Shown piece by piece: positions 52,331 through 59,907 of a stretch of 64,000 bases of DNA. This DNA is from an uncultured Prevotella sp. (GTDB lineage Bacteria; Bacteroidota; Bacteroidia; Bacteroidales; Bacteroidaceae), in the NCBI GenBank assembly GCA_900770025.1, contig CAAGIW010000013.1, positions 74,472-138,471 of the forward strand. Direction: 5' to 3'. A program made the position numbers and the translations under genes. Under the pieces are notes generated by a model. That model worked only from the letters and a program-made list of their open reading frames with translations, ran no database searches and was not told the origin of the DNA. Each line of letters starts with the position of its first letter. Positions within the stretch are counted from its first letter, which is position 1.

Positions 52331-53738
52331 GCACACCCTGCATGTCAACGGGGTATGCCGGCAGCAGCAGCCCCTTTCCGATGGCTGTGGATTGTTCCTT
52401 CAGCCTGAAATCGAAAACCATGTTCTGCATGTCGGTCATGCGGAAGTGTTTTGTGCCTTGTATTTCGTCGCTGGCTTTTTCCCATATCACGTTCTTCAGT
52501 ATTTCCGCTTGGCTCTCATCCGTAATCTGTGGGGTGCGCAGCAGGCAGTTCTCGAAGTAATACACATAGGCATTCTCCTCTTGCCCCTCCTTGCGGTTGC
52601 CCATAATCTCGTCCTCGCCCAAACCTGTCACGATGGTGTTGTAGCACAGCAGTCCGTGGAGTGGATAGTCGTGCTCCTGGTCAAAGTTCTGGAACCTCAG
52701 TGCCACTCCCCGCTCGGCTGTAAACGGATAGAATTGGGCTATCGTGCAGTGCACAAAGGTGGCCCGTCCGCCATAGATGGCCACGCAGTCTTTTTCTGCG
52801 TTGCTTATTTCCGTGTCTGCCACCAATAGGTTGTTCATGTGGCTTTGCAGGCCATAGCCTTTGCAGTTGTGTATCTTTGAGTATCTGATTGACAGATTCG
52901 CCTCCTCCATGCTGAAGGTAGATGCCGAGTCGCAGATGATGCCATGCTCCGCTGCGTGGATATCGGCATGTGTTATCTCATTGTGGTGCGATGAGGAGTG
53001 GAAACGGATGCCTTTCCACTGTCCGCTTATCCTGTCGTAGGGCAGATAGGAAAACATCTTGTCGGTGCGGTCGCCGCGCAGCACCACTTCCTCGCCCTGG
53101 TTTCCTGTAATCACCAGCGTGCCATATACATCCATTCCTGCGTTGCTGTGGAAATACAATCGTGCAGGTGCTTCAATCTTCAGCGTTGCATTGCTGTCCA
53201 CTTTCAGTCCTTTTTGCAGCAGAATCGGAGAACTGCTGCTGATGAGAGTGTCCTGCCTGATCACCAGTTCGCTTTCATGTATCTCGGCATCCCACACACG
53301 TGCACTGAGAGCCATGCTCTGCTGCACGCCGCTTTCCAGTGTAAAGATGATGTTGTCTTCAATTTTCACCGGTTCAAAGGCACCATTGCGCTTGGGCGTC
53401 ATCTCTATGAATACACGTATGCTGTCGCCGTTCCGTATTTCTATATCCTTGATGATGCTGCCCGTGTTGTTGTCTAAGTAAGAGCCGCTCACGTTCACCC
53501 GATAGCCCGTTTGGTTGCCCCTTTGCAGTCGCACGGCGGCTATCCGGAGGTTCTCCCCAGAGTAGTTGTAAACCATTGTCTGCTTGGTGCTTGAGGCTAT
53601 CGTGCTGAACAAGGTGTCGAAGTGGATGGTGTCGCTTGTAAAGGTGAGACGCTTAGAACTGTCGGTGCTGAATGTATCATCGCTGATGCAGCCTGTGACA
53701 GTGAAAAGCAGTAGTGAGAGGAAAAGCCATTTCCCCAT
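52275..53738 (-). CDS. Lipoprotein with right-handed beta-helix
   Basis: 487 residues from the ATG at 53738; one further upstream at 53756 would overlap the regulator gene. A lipoprotein signal (KWLFLSLLLFTVTGC) is followed by an N-terminal beta-domain (about 25-155), a lone polymer-like stretch and then a parallel beta-helix (about 160-400; GLKVDSNATLKIEAPARLYF, GMDVYGTLVITGN, NEITHADIHAAEHGIICDSA, LSIRYSKIHNCKGYGL). The family is common in Bacteroidetes; no catalytic residues are evident. It may be transcribed with the response regulator 11 bases upstream. Confidence 0.78.
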   Translation of the reverse strand: MGKWLFLSLLLFTVTGCISDDTFSTDSSKRLTFTSDTIHFDTLFSTIASSTKQTMVYNYSGENLRIAAVRLQRGNQTGYRVNVSGSYLDNNTGSIIKDIEIRNGDSIRVFIEMTPKRNGAFEPVKIEDNIIFTLESGVQQSMALSARVWDAEIHESELVIRQDTLISSSSPILLQKGLKVDSNATLKIEAPARLYFHSNAGMDVYGTLVITGNQGEEVVLRGDRTDKMFSYLPYDRISGQWKGIRFHSSSHHNEITHADIHAAEHGIICDSASTFSMEEANLSIRYSKIHNCKGYGLQSHMNNLLVADTEISNAEKDCVAIYGGRATFVHCTIAQFYPFTAERGVALRFQNFDQEHDYPLHGLLCYNTIVTGLGEDEIMGNRKEGQEENAYVYYFENCLLRTPQITDESQAEILKNVIWEKASDEIQGTKHFRMTDMQNMVFDFRLKEQSTAIGKGLLLPAYPVDMQGVLRPENPDLGCYQTPTATD

Positions 53739-53749
53739 GTTTCGTATGT

Positions 53750-54490
53750 TCAACATTCGTCTGGATTTAGTTGGTTCACTTCGATGATTCCCAGTTCTAT
53801 GGCCTTGACCACCAGTCGGGTGGCGTTCACGCCCATTTCCTTGTTGCCTTGGGGAAACAATTTCTGTATAAGCTCGTTCTGTCGCTTCTCCAAACTCTTG
53901 ATGCCAAACGGCATACCTCTCAGGTTGGCTATCTGTTCCTTGGTGTAGCCCAATGCAAGATGTCTGAGGAAACGCTCGTCATATTCGTCAATCTCGTAGC
54001 GTATCATGGCGTCGAAATGCTTCTGCGACCTGCTGACCACTGTCTTGAACACGTCAACAATGCGCTCCAAGATGGGTTGGTTGAACACGTTTTTCTTCCC
54101 CTGCATCACGTTCAGTAGGTCCTGTCGGGTCAGCATCTCGCCGCATTTCAAGGCAATGCCGTCGGCTCCGGCATCCATAATGTCCACCCACAGCGACTCG
54201 TTGAGCATTTCTCCGGTGAACACCATCACCTTTGTCTGCGGATATTTCTGCTTCAGCTCGTGGCATATCTCCACCCCGATGGTGGTAGAGCCGCCCAAAC
54301 CCAAGTCGAGCAGCACCAAATGGGCAGGCTTCTCGCCGATCAGTTTCCAAAAGTCGTCCTCGTTGGAGGCCGTGCCGATGATTCTTGCTTCGGGCACTTC
54401 ATGGTGCACGATGCCCTCCGTTCCCTTGAGTTCCAAGGGCACATCCTCAACAATGATGATGTCAAAACCTGATGATGTCGTTTCTGTCAT
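53750..54490 (-). CDS. Orphan response regulator with NarL-like output domain
   Basis: 246 residues from the ATG at 54490. The receiver part has acidic residues E15-D16 (IIIVEDVP), phospho-acceptor D62 (LVLLDLGLGG), a threonine in MVFTGEM and a lysine in GIALK. The C-terminal ~85 residues contain a LuxR/NarL-type helix-turn-helix in degenerate form (LALGYTKEQIANLRGM, then SLEKRQNELIQKLFPQ and RLVVKAIELGII). No histidine kinase is adjacent. It probably regulates the downstream lipoprotein gene or distant targets. Confidence 0.82.
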   Translation of the reverse strand: MTETTSSGFDIIIVEDVPLELKGTEGIVHHEVPEARIIGTASNEDDFWKLIGEKPAHLVLLDLGLGGSTTIGVEICHELKQKYPQTKVMVFTGEMLNESLWVDIMDAGADGIALKCGEMLTRQDLLNVMQGKKNVFNQPILERIVDVFKTVVSRSQKHFDAMIRYEIDEYDERFLRHLALGYTKEQIANLRGMPFGIKSLEKRQNELIQKLFPQGNKEMGVNATRLVVKAIELGIIEVNQLNPDEC

Positions 54491-54677
54491 GTCTGCAAAA
54501 ATACAACAACTTGGCGACATTGCAAAATATCTCCCCATATTTTGTCTCTCTCCGCTCCCGTCAAGAGGAATGCCGGCGGTGTTTTTGTTAACTTCCTGTC
54601 AACTCACCCCTGCTGAGAAAATTGGACAATTTTGAGATAAAATGTGTCTGATATGATGTTGTTTTAAAAAAAATGTA

Positions 54678-54685
54678 TAATTTTG
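54678..54685 (+). promoter_or_regulatory. Bacteroidetes -7 box for the PurF-like gene
   Basis: TAATTTTG matches TAnnTTTG, 22-29 bases upstream of the ATG at 54707; the leader would be very short, so a riboswitch is unlikely. Confidence 0.5.
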
Positions 54686-54706
54686 CAAACCGAAAACAAA
54701 TAACTT

Positions 54707-56113
54707 ATGGGCGGTTTTTTTGGAACAATATCCAAGAAAGAGTGCGTTGAAGATCTCTTTTACGGAACGGATTATAATTCTCATCTGGGCACCAAGCGTG
54801 CCGGATTGGTGACCTTTGACCAAGAACTGGGCTTCAGCAGATCGATTCATAGTTTGGAGCGCGACTATTTTCGCTCCAAGTTCGAGGATGAACTGCACAC
54901 TTTTCATGGCAACCAGGGCTTGGGAGTTATCAGCGACACCGACCCGCAGCCCATTATCGTCAATTCCCATTTGGGGCGCTATGCGGTGGTAACGGTGGCC
55001 AAAATCAACAACCAGCAGGAAATTGCAGAGGAGTTGCTGTCGAAAAAGATGCACCTCAGCGAGATGTCGGCCAACAAGTTGAACCAAACGGAACTGGTGG
55101 CCCTGCTCATCAATATGGGCAAAACGTTCGTGGAAGGCATCAACATGGTGTATGAAAAGGTAAAGGGTTCGTGCTCCATGCTCGTGCTTACCGAGGACGG
55201 AATCATAGCCGCCCGCGACAAGTTTGGCCGCACTCCCATCGTCTTGGGCAAGAAAGAATGTGCCTATGCAGCCACGAGCGAGACCTCGGCCTTTCCCAAT
55301 CTCGACTTCCAACCGGTCAGAGACTTGGGTCCGGGCGAGATAGTTCGCTTTTGGGCCGACAGGGAAGAGGTGCTGCAAAAGCCGTTCAGCAAGTGCCAGA
55401 TCTGCTCATTCCTCTGGGTATATTACGGCTTCCCCGCCAGCGACTACGAGGGCGTGAACGTGGAGGCCATGCGCGAATACAACGGAAAACTGATGGGCGA
55501 ATCGGATGATATAGAGGCCGACTGCGTGTGCGGCATACCAGATTCCGGCGTAGGCTTTGCCTTGGGGTATTCCGAAGGGCACAAGATACCCTACAAAAGG
55601 GCGGTGCTGAAATACACACCCACATGGCCGAGAAGCTTTACACCAAGCAACCAAATCAGGCGCGACCTCGTGGCAAGGATGAAACTGATTCCCAACCGTG
55701 CCATACTCAACAACAAGAGGGTAGTGTTCTGCGACGACTCCATCGTTAGGGGCACGCAGTTGCGCGACAATGTGCGCACTTTCTTCGAGTATGGTGCCAA
55801 GGAGGTGCACGCCCGAATCTCGTGCCCGCCTTTGGTATATGGCTGTCCTTTCATCGGCTTCACCTCGTCTAAAGACGATCTGGAACTCATCACCCGCTGC
55901 ATCATACGTGACTTTGAGGGCGATCACCGGAAAAATTTGGAGGCATACGCCACCACCGACTCGCCTGAATACCAGCGAATGGTGAAGGAGATTGCCAAGC
56001 GTCTGGGCCTGACAACCCTGAAGTTCAACACCATCGAATCGCTGATCAAGTCCATCGGTCTGCCCAAAGACCGGGTGTGCACGCACTGTTTCGATGGCAG
56101 CAGCACCATGTAA
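54707..56113 (+). CDS. PurF-like amidophosphoribosyltransferase homologue with degenerate glutaminase domain
   Basis: 468 residues, full length for PurF, which makes phosphoribosylamine from PRPP and glutamine. The phosphoribosyltransferase half is intact: VVFCDDSIVRGTQLRD (PRPP loop), KYTPTWPRSFTPSNQIRR (flexible loop) and RMKLIPNRA. The Ntn-hydrolase half is not: the N-terminus reads MGGFFGTIS where PurF has a Cys-Gly-(V/I)-F-G start with the catalytic Cys, the arginine of GHVRYAT is absent, and the HNGNL oxyanion segment reads KINNQQ. Glutamine hydrolysis is therefore doubtful; ammonia-dependent activity or a non-purine role is possible. Confidence 0.85.
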   Translation: MGGFFGTISKKECVEDLFYGTDYNSHLGTKRAGLVTFDQELGFSRSIHSLERDYFRSKFEDELHTFHGNQGLGVISDTDPQPIIVNSHLGRYAVVTVAKINNQQEIAEELLSKKMHLSEMSANKLNQTELVALLINMGKTFVEGINMVYEKVKGSCSMLVLTEDGIIAARDKFGRTPIVLGKKECAYAATSETSAFPNLDFQPVRDLGPGEIVRFWADREEVLQKPFSKCQICSFLWVYYGFPASDYEGVNVEAMREYNGKLMGESDDIEADCVCGIPDSGVGFALGYSEGHKIPYKRAVLKYTPTWPRSFTPSNQIRRDLVARMKLIPNRAILNNKRVVFCDDSIVRGTQLRDNVRTFFEYGAKEVHARISCPPLVYGCPFIGFTSSKDDLELITRCIIRDFEGDHRKNLEAYATTDSPEYQRMVKEIAKRLGLTTLKFNTIESLIKSIGLPKDRVCTHCFDGSSTM

Positions 56114-56150
56114 AAGCTATATTATTCATATACTATTTTTTATACATTGG

Positions 56151-56188
56151 TCGCCTGTTCCATGTGATATGGGGCAGGCGATATTTTT
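56151..56188 (+). terminator. Intrinsic terminator after the PurF-like gene
   Basis: CGCCTG (56152-56157) pairs with CAGGCG (56175-56180), with further pairs inside, followed by ATATTTTT. It lies 37 bases after the stop codon. Confidence 0.75.
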
Positions 56189-56332
56189 GGTGAGGCTATC
56201 CGTGGAGTTGTCTGCAGAGGTAATTATTCAGCGAATGTTTTTTTTTACGAGAGAATGGCTTTCTGTTTGCTTGATGATCCTGCGCTGTAAGTGTAAAGGC
56301 ATGTATAAGCAAAGGGTATGGATAACGCGTTT

Positions 56333-56433
56333 GTGCTTACAGCACGCATTGCTTGCATTTCATTTACACCCAAGGTGCCGCTACGCTCTGCCTTGGGCTG
56401 TGAGGTTCTGTGCTTTCAGCACGTGCTGCTTGC
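56333..56433. repeat. REP-like palindrome cluster
   Basis: A central stem CCCAAGG (56369-56375) / CCTTGGG (56391-56397) is flanked by two 24-bp direct repeats (56333-56356 and 56410-56433, 20 of 24 bases equal). Each of these contains the small palindrome GTGCTnnnAGCAC. This layout recalls repetitive extragenic palindromes mobilised by REP-associated transposases; no such transposase is in the window. Confidence 0.6.
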
Positions 56434-56543
56434 TATATTCGCTGAACAGTTACGTTTGCTTATCAGAATGTGAAATACATTTAAATATCAGAGAATTTTT
56501 TAACATTTAAAACTCAGGAAAAAACCTTTTTTAGGTCTGTTTT

Positions 56544-56578
56544 TGCATAAATATACGTCAGAACCGTATATTTATGCA
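56544..56578. repeat. Perfect 14-bp inverted repeat
   Basis: TGCATAAATATACG (56544-56557), a 7-base spacer, then its exact reverse complement (56565-56578). It is A/T-rich without a following T tract, so it looks more like a protein-binding site or cruciform than a terminator. A partial relative, TGTATAAATATGCA, is at 57347-57360. Confidence 0.7.
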
Positions 56579-56601
56579 GTATGACAGGGGTAAACGGTTG
56601 T

Positions 56602-56655
56602 TCTCCCCCGGCCAAACAGAGGCTTCGCTCCATCCTCTCTCGGGGGGAGGAGAAG
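56602..56655. repeat. Diverged GC-rich palindrome near locus 5
   Basis: TTCTCCCCCGG at the left and its near complement CGGGGGGAGGAGAA at the right enclose about 30 bases. It resembles, but is not, the CCTCCCCTTGGGGAGG element found beside loci 1-3. Confidence 0.5.
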
Positions 56656-56734
56656 AAAATTCCCATGCCAGACGCTGCAAAACTGAATTTTATTTGACAA
56701 GATTCTGAACCTCTGTTCATGGTGAATGGCTGAT

Positions 56735-56860
56735 CAAACTGCCACTTTTGCGTTCCAAAACTGCCACTTTTGCGCTGTAAAACGCACCATTTTAGAATGC
56801 AAAACGCACCATTTTGGAACGCAAAATGCACCATTTTGGAACGCAAAACTTATTGCTTGG
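56735..56860 (+). repeat. 22-bp tandem array, locus 5 (five units plus a decayed one)
   Basis: Units at 56735, 56757, 56779, 56801 and 56823 keep the exact 22-bp register; a sixth (56845-56860) is decayed. Both core classes occur in one array: CTGCCAC in the first two, CGCACCA in the next two, TGCACCA in the fifth. The first unit begins CAAA instead of AAAA, and the TTTTGCAAAA edge is missing. The right flank has ATTATCAATTACTTA, a weak match to the shared linker. Confidence 0.9.
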
Positions 56861-57550
56861 AATTACATTGGCATTTAACGAAGAGTTAGAAGTGCTCTAT
56901 TTGCTCATTATCAATTACTTACAAAAGAGTTAAATGCAAGTTTCGGAAGTTTAGTTTTGTCTTAAAAACAACTGCTTACGGCATTTGCTCCTTCATATAT
57001 CGGCGCCCCACAGTTTCCAAGATTTTCATAATCGAATAGAAGAGAGGAGGATCTCTTCACCTTCCCCCAGAGAGGTCTGCTGCCAACTTCCAATTAGTCG
57101 GTTGTCAGTTTCAATTAGTTGGCAGGGGAAACTTTACAGGTCTCCATAGCCGAAAGTGTTCAAAAAGGCGCTAAAATAGTAGTTTTTCAATCCATATTTT
57201 CTCTATTCTTATCTCTGTATCTCGTTTTTAGCACTTGTAATCTATTGAAAATCAATGTGTTCAACGAAACATTTGTTCTAACGAACGATCTCGAAGTCGC
57301 CTTGATAGGAGCCCACAGCATCGCAAAAAGTGGCTTAGATCGAAAATGTATAAATATGCAGTTTAACATTTCTGGTCTTTATTCCCTTATAATTTAACAG
57401 ATGTTGTATAATTCCGCGGTGGCACTGTTGGTGTCTGACATGCCTGCAATTTATCGAATCTGCCTGAAAATACTTCCATTTGATTTTGCAGTTAATTAAA
57501 AAAATGATATATTTGTGCAATGAAAAACGTTTACCAAAATCTTATTATTT
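56861..57550. other. Gene-poor stretch between array 5 and the DUF4301 gene
   Basis: About 690 A/T-rich bases. I find an inverted repeat TGCCAACT/AGTTGGCA (57081-57088 and 57117-57124), the palindrome-like TGTATAAATATGCA (57347-57360) and the promoter listed separately. A 92-codon open frame at 57119-57397 begins with TTG and resembles nothing I know; it is not called. Confidence 0.55.
57485..57515 (+). promoter_or_regulatory. Full Bacteroidetes promoter of the DUF4301 gene
   Basis: TTTG (57485-57488), 19 bases, then TATATTTG (57508-57515): both elements match at consensus spacing, 36 bases before the ATG. Confidence 0.72.
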
Positions 57551-59068
57551 ATGTTTACACAAGACGATTTAAAGCAGATTGAGAGCAAAGGGATTACGGT
57601 AGCTCAGGTTGAGAGCCAGTTGGAGGATTTCAAAAACGGGTTTCCTTTCCTGAAACTGAAGTCTGCTGCTGCAATCGGCAATGGAATATTGGCATGTGAT
57701 GATGCTGCATGTGACAACTATATTTCTGTTTGGGAGGACTATAAGTCAAAGGGTAAGGACATTGTGAAGTTTGTTCCTGCATCTGGAGCGGCCAGCAGAA
57801 TGTTCAAGGACCTGTTTGCATTTGTGGACGCAGAATATGATGCTCTGACCACGGATTTTGAAAAGAACTTCTTCAAGCATATACACTCGTTTGCGTTCTT
57901 CGCTCAGTTGGATGCAGCGTGCAAGAAGAATCAGGGCTGCGGTATTGACGAGCTGATACAGAAAGGTGAGTATAAGGCCGTGGTGAAGAACCTGTTAGGA
58001 GAGGGGGGACTTAACTATGGTCAGTTGCCCAAGGGGCTTCTTGAATTCCATACCTATGGCGATGCGTCGCGCACGCCGGTGGAGGAGCACTTGGTGGAGG
58101 GTGCGTTGTATGCAGGCAGCAAGGGCGTGGTGGCCATCCATTTCACGGTGAGCCATGAGCATCGGGCACTTTTCGAGAACAAGATAAAGAGCGTGCTCCC
58201 CGTGTATGAAAAGGAGTTTGGGGTGAAATATGATGTGAGCATGTCAGAGCAGTTGCCCAGCACCGACACCATTGCGGCCAATGTAGATAACACTCCTTTC
58301 CGCGATGACAAGGGAAGACTGGTGTTCCGTCCTGGTGGGCACGGGGCACTGATTGCCAATCTGAACAGGATTGACGCAGATATCGTCTTCGTGAAGAACA
58401 TAGACAATGTGGTGCCCGACAGAATCAAGGATGATACCGTGAAGTTCAAGAAGGTGCTGGCCGGAGTGCTTGTGTCGTTGCAGAAGCAGGCTTTTGAGTA
58501 TCTGAAGCAGTTGGAAAGCGGCAACTATAGCCATGACACCTTGGAGAAGATTATCCGTTTTGTTCAGCGTGACCTCTGTTGCAGAAACGAGGATATCAAG
58601 AATTTGGAGGATGCCGACCTGGTGATCTATCTGAAGAACAAACTCAACAGACCCATGCGCGTGTGTGGAGTGGTGAAGAATGTGGGCGAACCCGGTGGTG
58701 GCCCGTTCCTGACCTACAACAGTGATGGCAGCGTGAGTTCACAGATTTTGGAAAGCAGTCAGATAGACAAGAGCAATCAGGAGTATGTGGATATGTTTGT
58801 GAAGGGCACACACTTCAATCCTGTGGACTTGGTTTGCGCATTGAAAGACTATAAAGGAGAAAAGTTCGACCTGACAAGTTATGTGGACAAGTCAACCGGC
58901 TTCATCTCTTCCAAGAGCAAGAGCGGCAGGGAACTGAAGGCGCTGGAACTGCCAGGCCTGTGGAACGGTGCGATGAGCGACTGGAATACGGTGTTCGTGG
59001 AAGTGCCGCTCTCTACCTTCAATCCTGTGAAGACCGTCAATGACTTGCTGAGAGAACAGCATCAATAA
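57551..59068 (+). CDS. DUF4301-family protein
   Basis: 505 residues, cytoplasmic (no signal peptide). It matches in style the Bacteroidetes family DUF4301, of unknown function: FVPASGAASRMFKDLFAF near residues 74-91, FHTYGDASRTPVEEHL, FRPGGHGALIANLNRIDADI and MRVCGVVKNVGEPGGGPFL. The PASGAASRMF and GGHGALI stretches look like a nucleotide- or sugar-phosphate-binding fold related to nucleotidyltransferases, but that is an inference. It is transcribed alone from a strong promoter and converges on the TetR gene. Confidence 0.85.
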   Translation: MFTQDDLKQIESKGITVAQVESQLEDFKNGFPFLKLKSAAAIGNGILACDDAACDNYISVWEDYKSKGKDIVKFVPASGAASRMFKDLFAFVDAEYDALTTDFEKNFFKHIHSFAFFAQLDAACKKNQGCGIDELIQKGEYKAVVKNLLGEGGLNYGQLPKGLLEFHTYGDASRTPVEEHLVEGALYAGSKGVVAIHFTVSHEHRALFENKIKSVLPVYEKEFGVKYDVSMSEQLPSTDTIAANVDNTPFRDDKGRLVFRPGGHGALIANLNRIDADIVFVKNIDNVVPDRIKDDTVKFKKVLAGVLVSLQKQAFEYLKQLESGNYSHDTLEKIIRFVQRDLCCRNEDIKNLEDADLVIYLKNKLNRPMRVCGVVKNVGEPGGGPFLTYNSDGSVSSQILESSQIDKSNQEYVDMFVKGTHFNPVDLVCALKDYKGEKFDLTSYVDKSTGFISSKSKSGRELKALELPGLWNGAMSDWNTVFVEVPLSTFNPVKTVNDLLREQHQ

Positions 59069-59105
59069 ACCGGTTGCGGATGCAATGAAGCAACCAAATG
59101 CGCAG

Positions 59106-59744
59106 TTAGACTTCCTGATACTTCTGGTGTATGAAGGAGTCTAATTGCGCAATTCCTTTTTTGGTGCAGAAGCCGCGCAACGAGGTGACGGTGAGATTGT
59201 AGAACAGTTCCTCGAATGAATACGTGCAGTAGAGTTGTGAGGAGATGATATGCCTGCGCTGTATTTCCAGCATGTCGCAGATAAGCCGAAAGTTGAGAAA
59301 CGGAAGGAAATAGCCTTCTGCCACGCCTCGCCGGAAGAAGGACATGGCCAACTGTTTGGCCTCGTTGTTGTGCGCCTTCAGATACTCCTGCACCTTGGGG
59401 TATTTCTGTATGTCGGTGATGAACGCAGTTGACATGTTCTGCATGAACTCCGTTTGGAACTTGCAGAAGGCAATGAAGTCGTCCATCACGTTGCTGCGCT
59501 CCTTGTGCCCCTCCGAAAACTTTTCCTTACATTCTTCATGCATCAGGTGCAGCACCTCTAACAGCAAATCCTCCTTGTTGTCATATATTTCGTACAGGGT
59601 GCGCTTGGAGATGGACAGAATACCCGATATATCGTCCATCTTCACAGCTTTCACTCCTTTCTGTAGAAACAGCTGTTTGGATATTTCCAATACTTTGGAT
59701 TTTAATTGCTGCTTATGAGCAATATTTTGTTTTAAAAAATGCAT
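59106..59744 (-). CDS. TetR/AcrR-family transcriptional regulator
   Basis: 212 residues from the ATG at 59744. The N-terminal helix-turn-helix is clear: KVLEISKQLFLQKGVKAVKM then DDISGILSISKRTLYEIYDN, followed by KEDLLLEVL. The C-terminal ligand domain (about 60-212) is unrelated to any effector class I can name. It is divergent from maeB, with 163 bases between the starts, so it may regulate itself and maeB. Confidence 0.9.
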   Translation of the reverse strand: MHFLKQNIAHKQQLKSKVLEISKQLFLQKGVKAVKMDDISGILSISKRTLYEIYDNKEDLLLEVLHLMHEECKEKFSEGHKERSNVMDDFIAFCKFQTEFMQNMSTAFITDIQKYPKVQEYLKAHNNEAKQLAMSFFRRGVAEGYFLPFLNFRLICDMLEIQRRHIISSQLYCTYSFEELFYNLTVTSLRGFCTKKGIAQLDSFIHQKYQEV

Positions 59745-59772
59745 GGATATGTATTTTGGCATTATCTTGCCA

Positions 59773-59780
59773 CAAAGTTA
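59773..59780 (-). promoter_or_regulatory. Bacteroidetes -7 box for the TetR gene
   Basis: Minus-strand TAACTTTG, 29-36 bases upstream of the TetR ATG. Its distance to the opposing maeB -7 box is 44 bases, so one operator could cover both. Confidence 0.5.
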
Positions 59781-59823
59781 CGAAAAATACAAAAGAAACG
59801 GTGCGTTTTTCCATCGGTTTTAG

Positions 59824-59831
59824 TAACTTTG
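59824..59831 (+). promoter_or_regulatory. Bacteroidetes -7 box for maeB
   Basis: TAACTTTG matches TAnnTTTG, 77-84 bases before the maeB ATG. The -33 region is poor. Confidence 0.5.
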
Positions 59832-59907
59832 CCACTCATTCTTTGAATAAGGATACATTTTCTTTTGTCTATACATTATTAAATACACATATATCAAACA
59901 CAGAATT

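Noticed and set aside
54540..54706. Purine riboswitch before the PurF-like gene
   Set aside because: The -7 box is only about 25 bases from the ATG, leaving no room for an aptamer in the leader.
56094..56510. 138-codon open frame starting inside the 3' end of the PurF-like gene
   Set aside because: It runs across the purF terminator and the REP-like cluster, is Cys-rich and low in coding signal.
57119..57397. 92-codon open frame before the DUF4301 gene
   Set aside because: It starts with TTG, lacks a ribosome-binding site, overlaps an inverted repeat and resembles no known protein.
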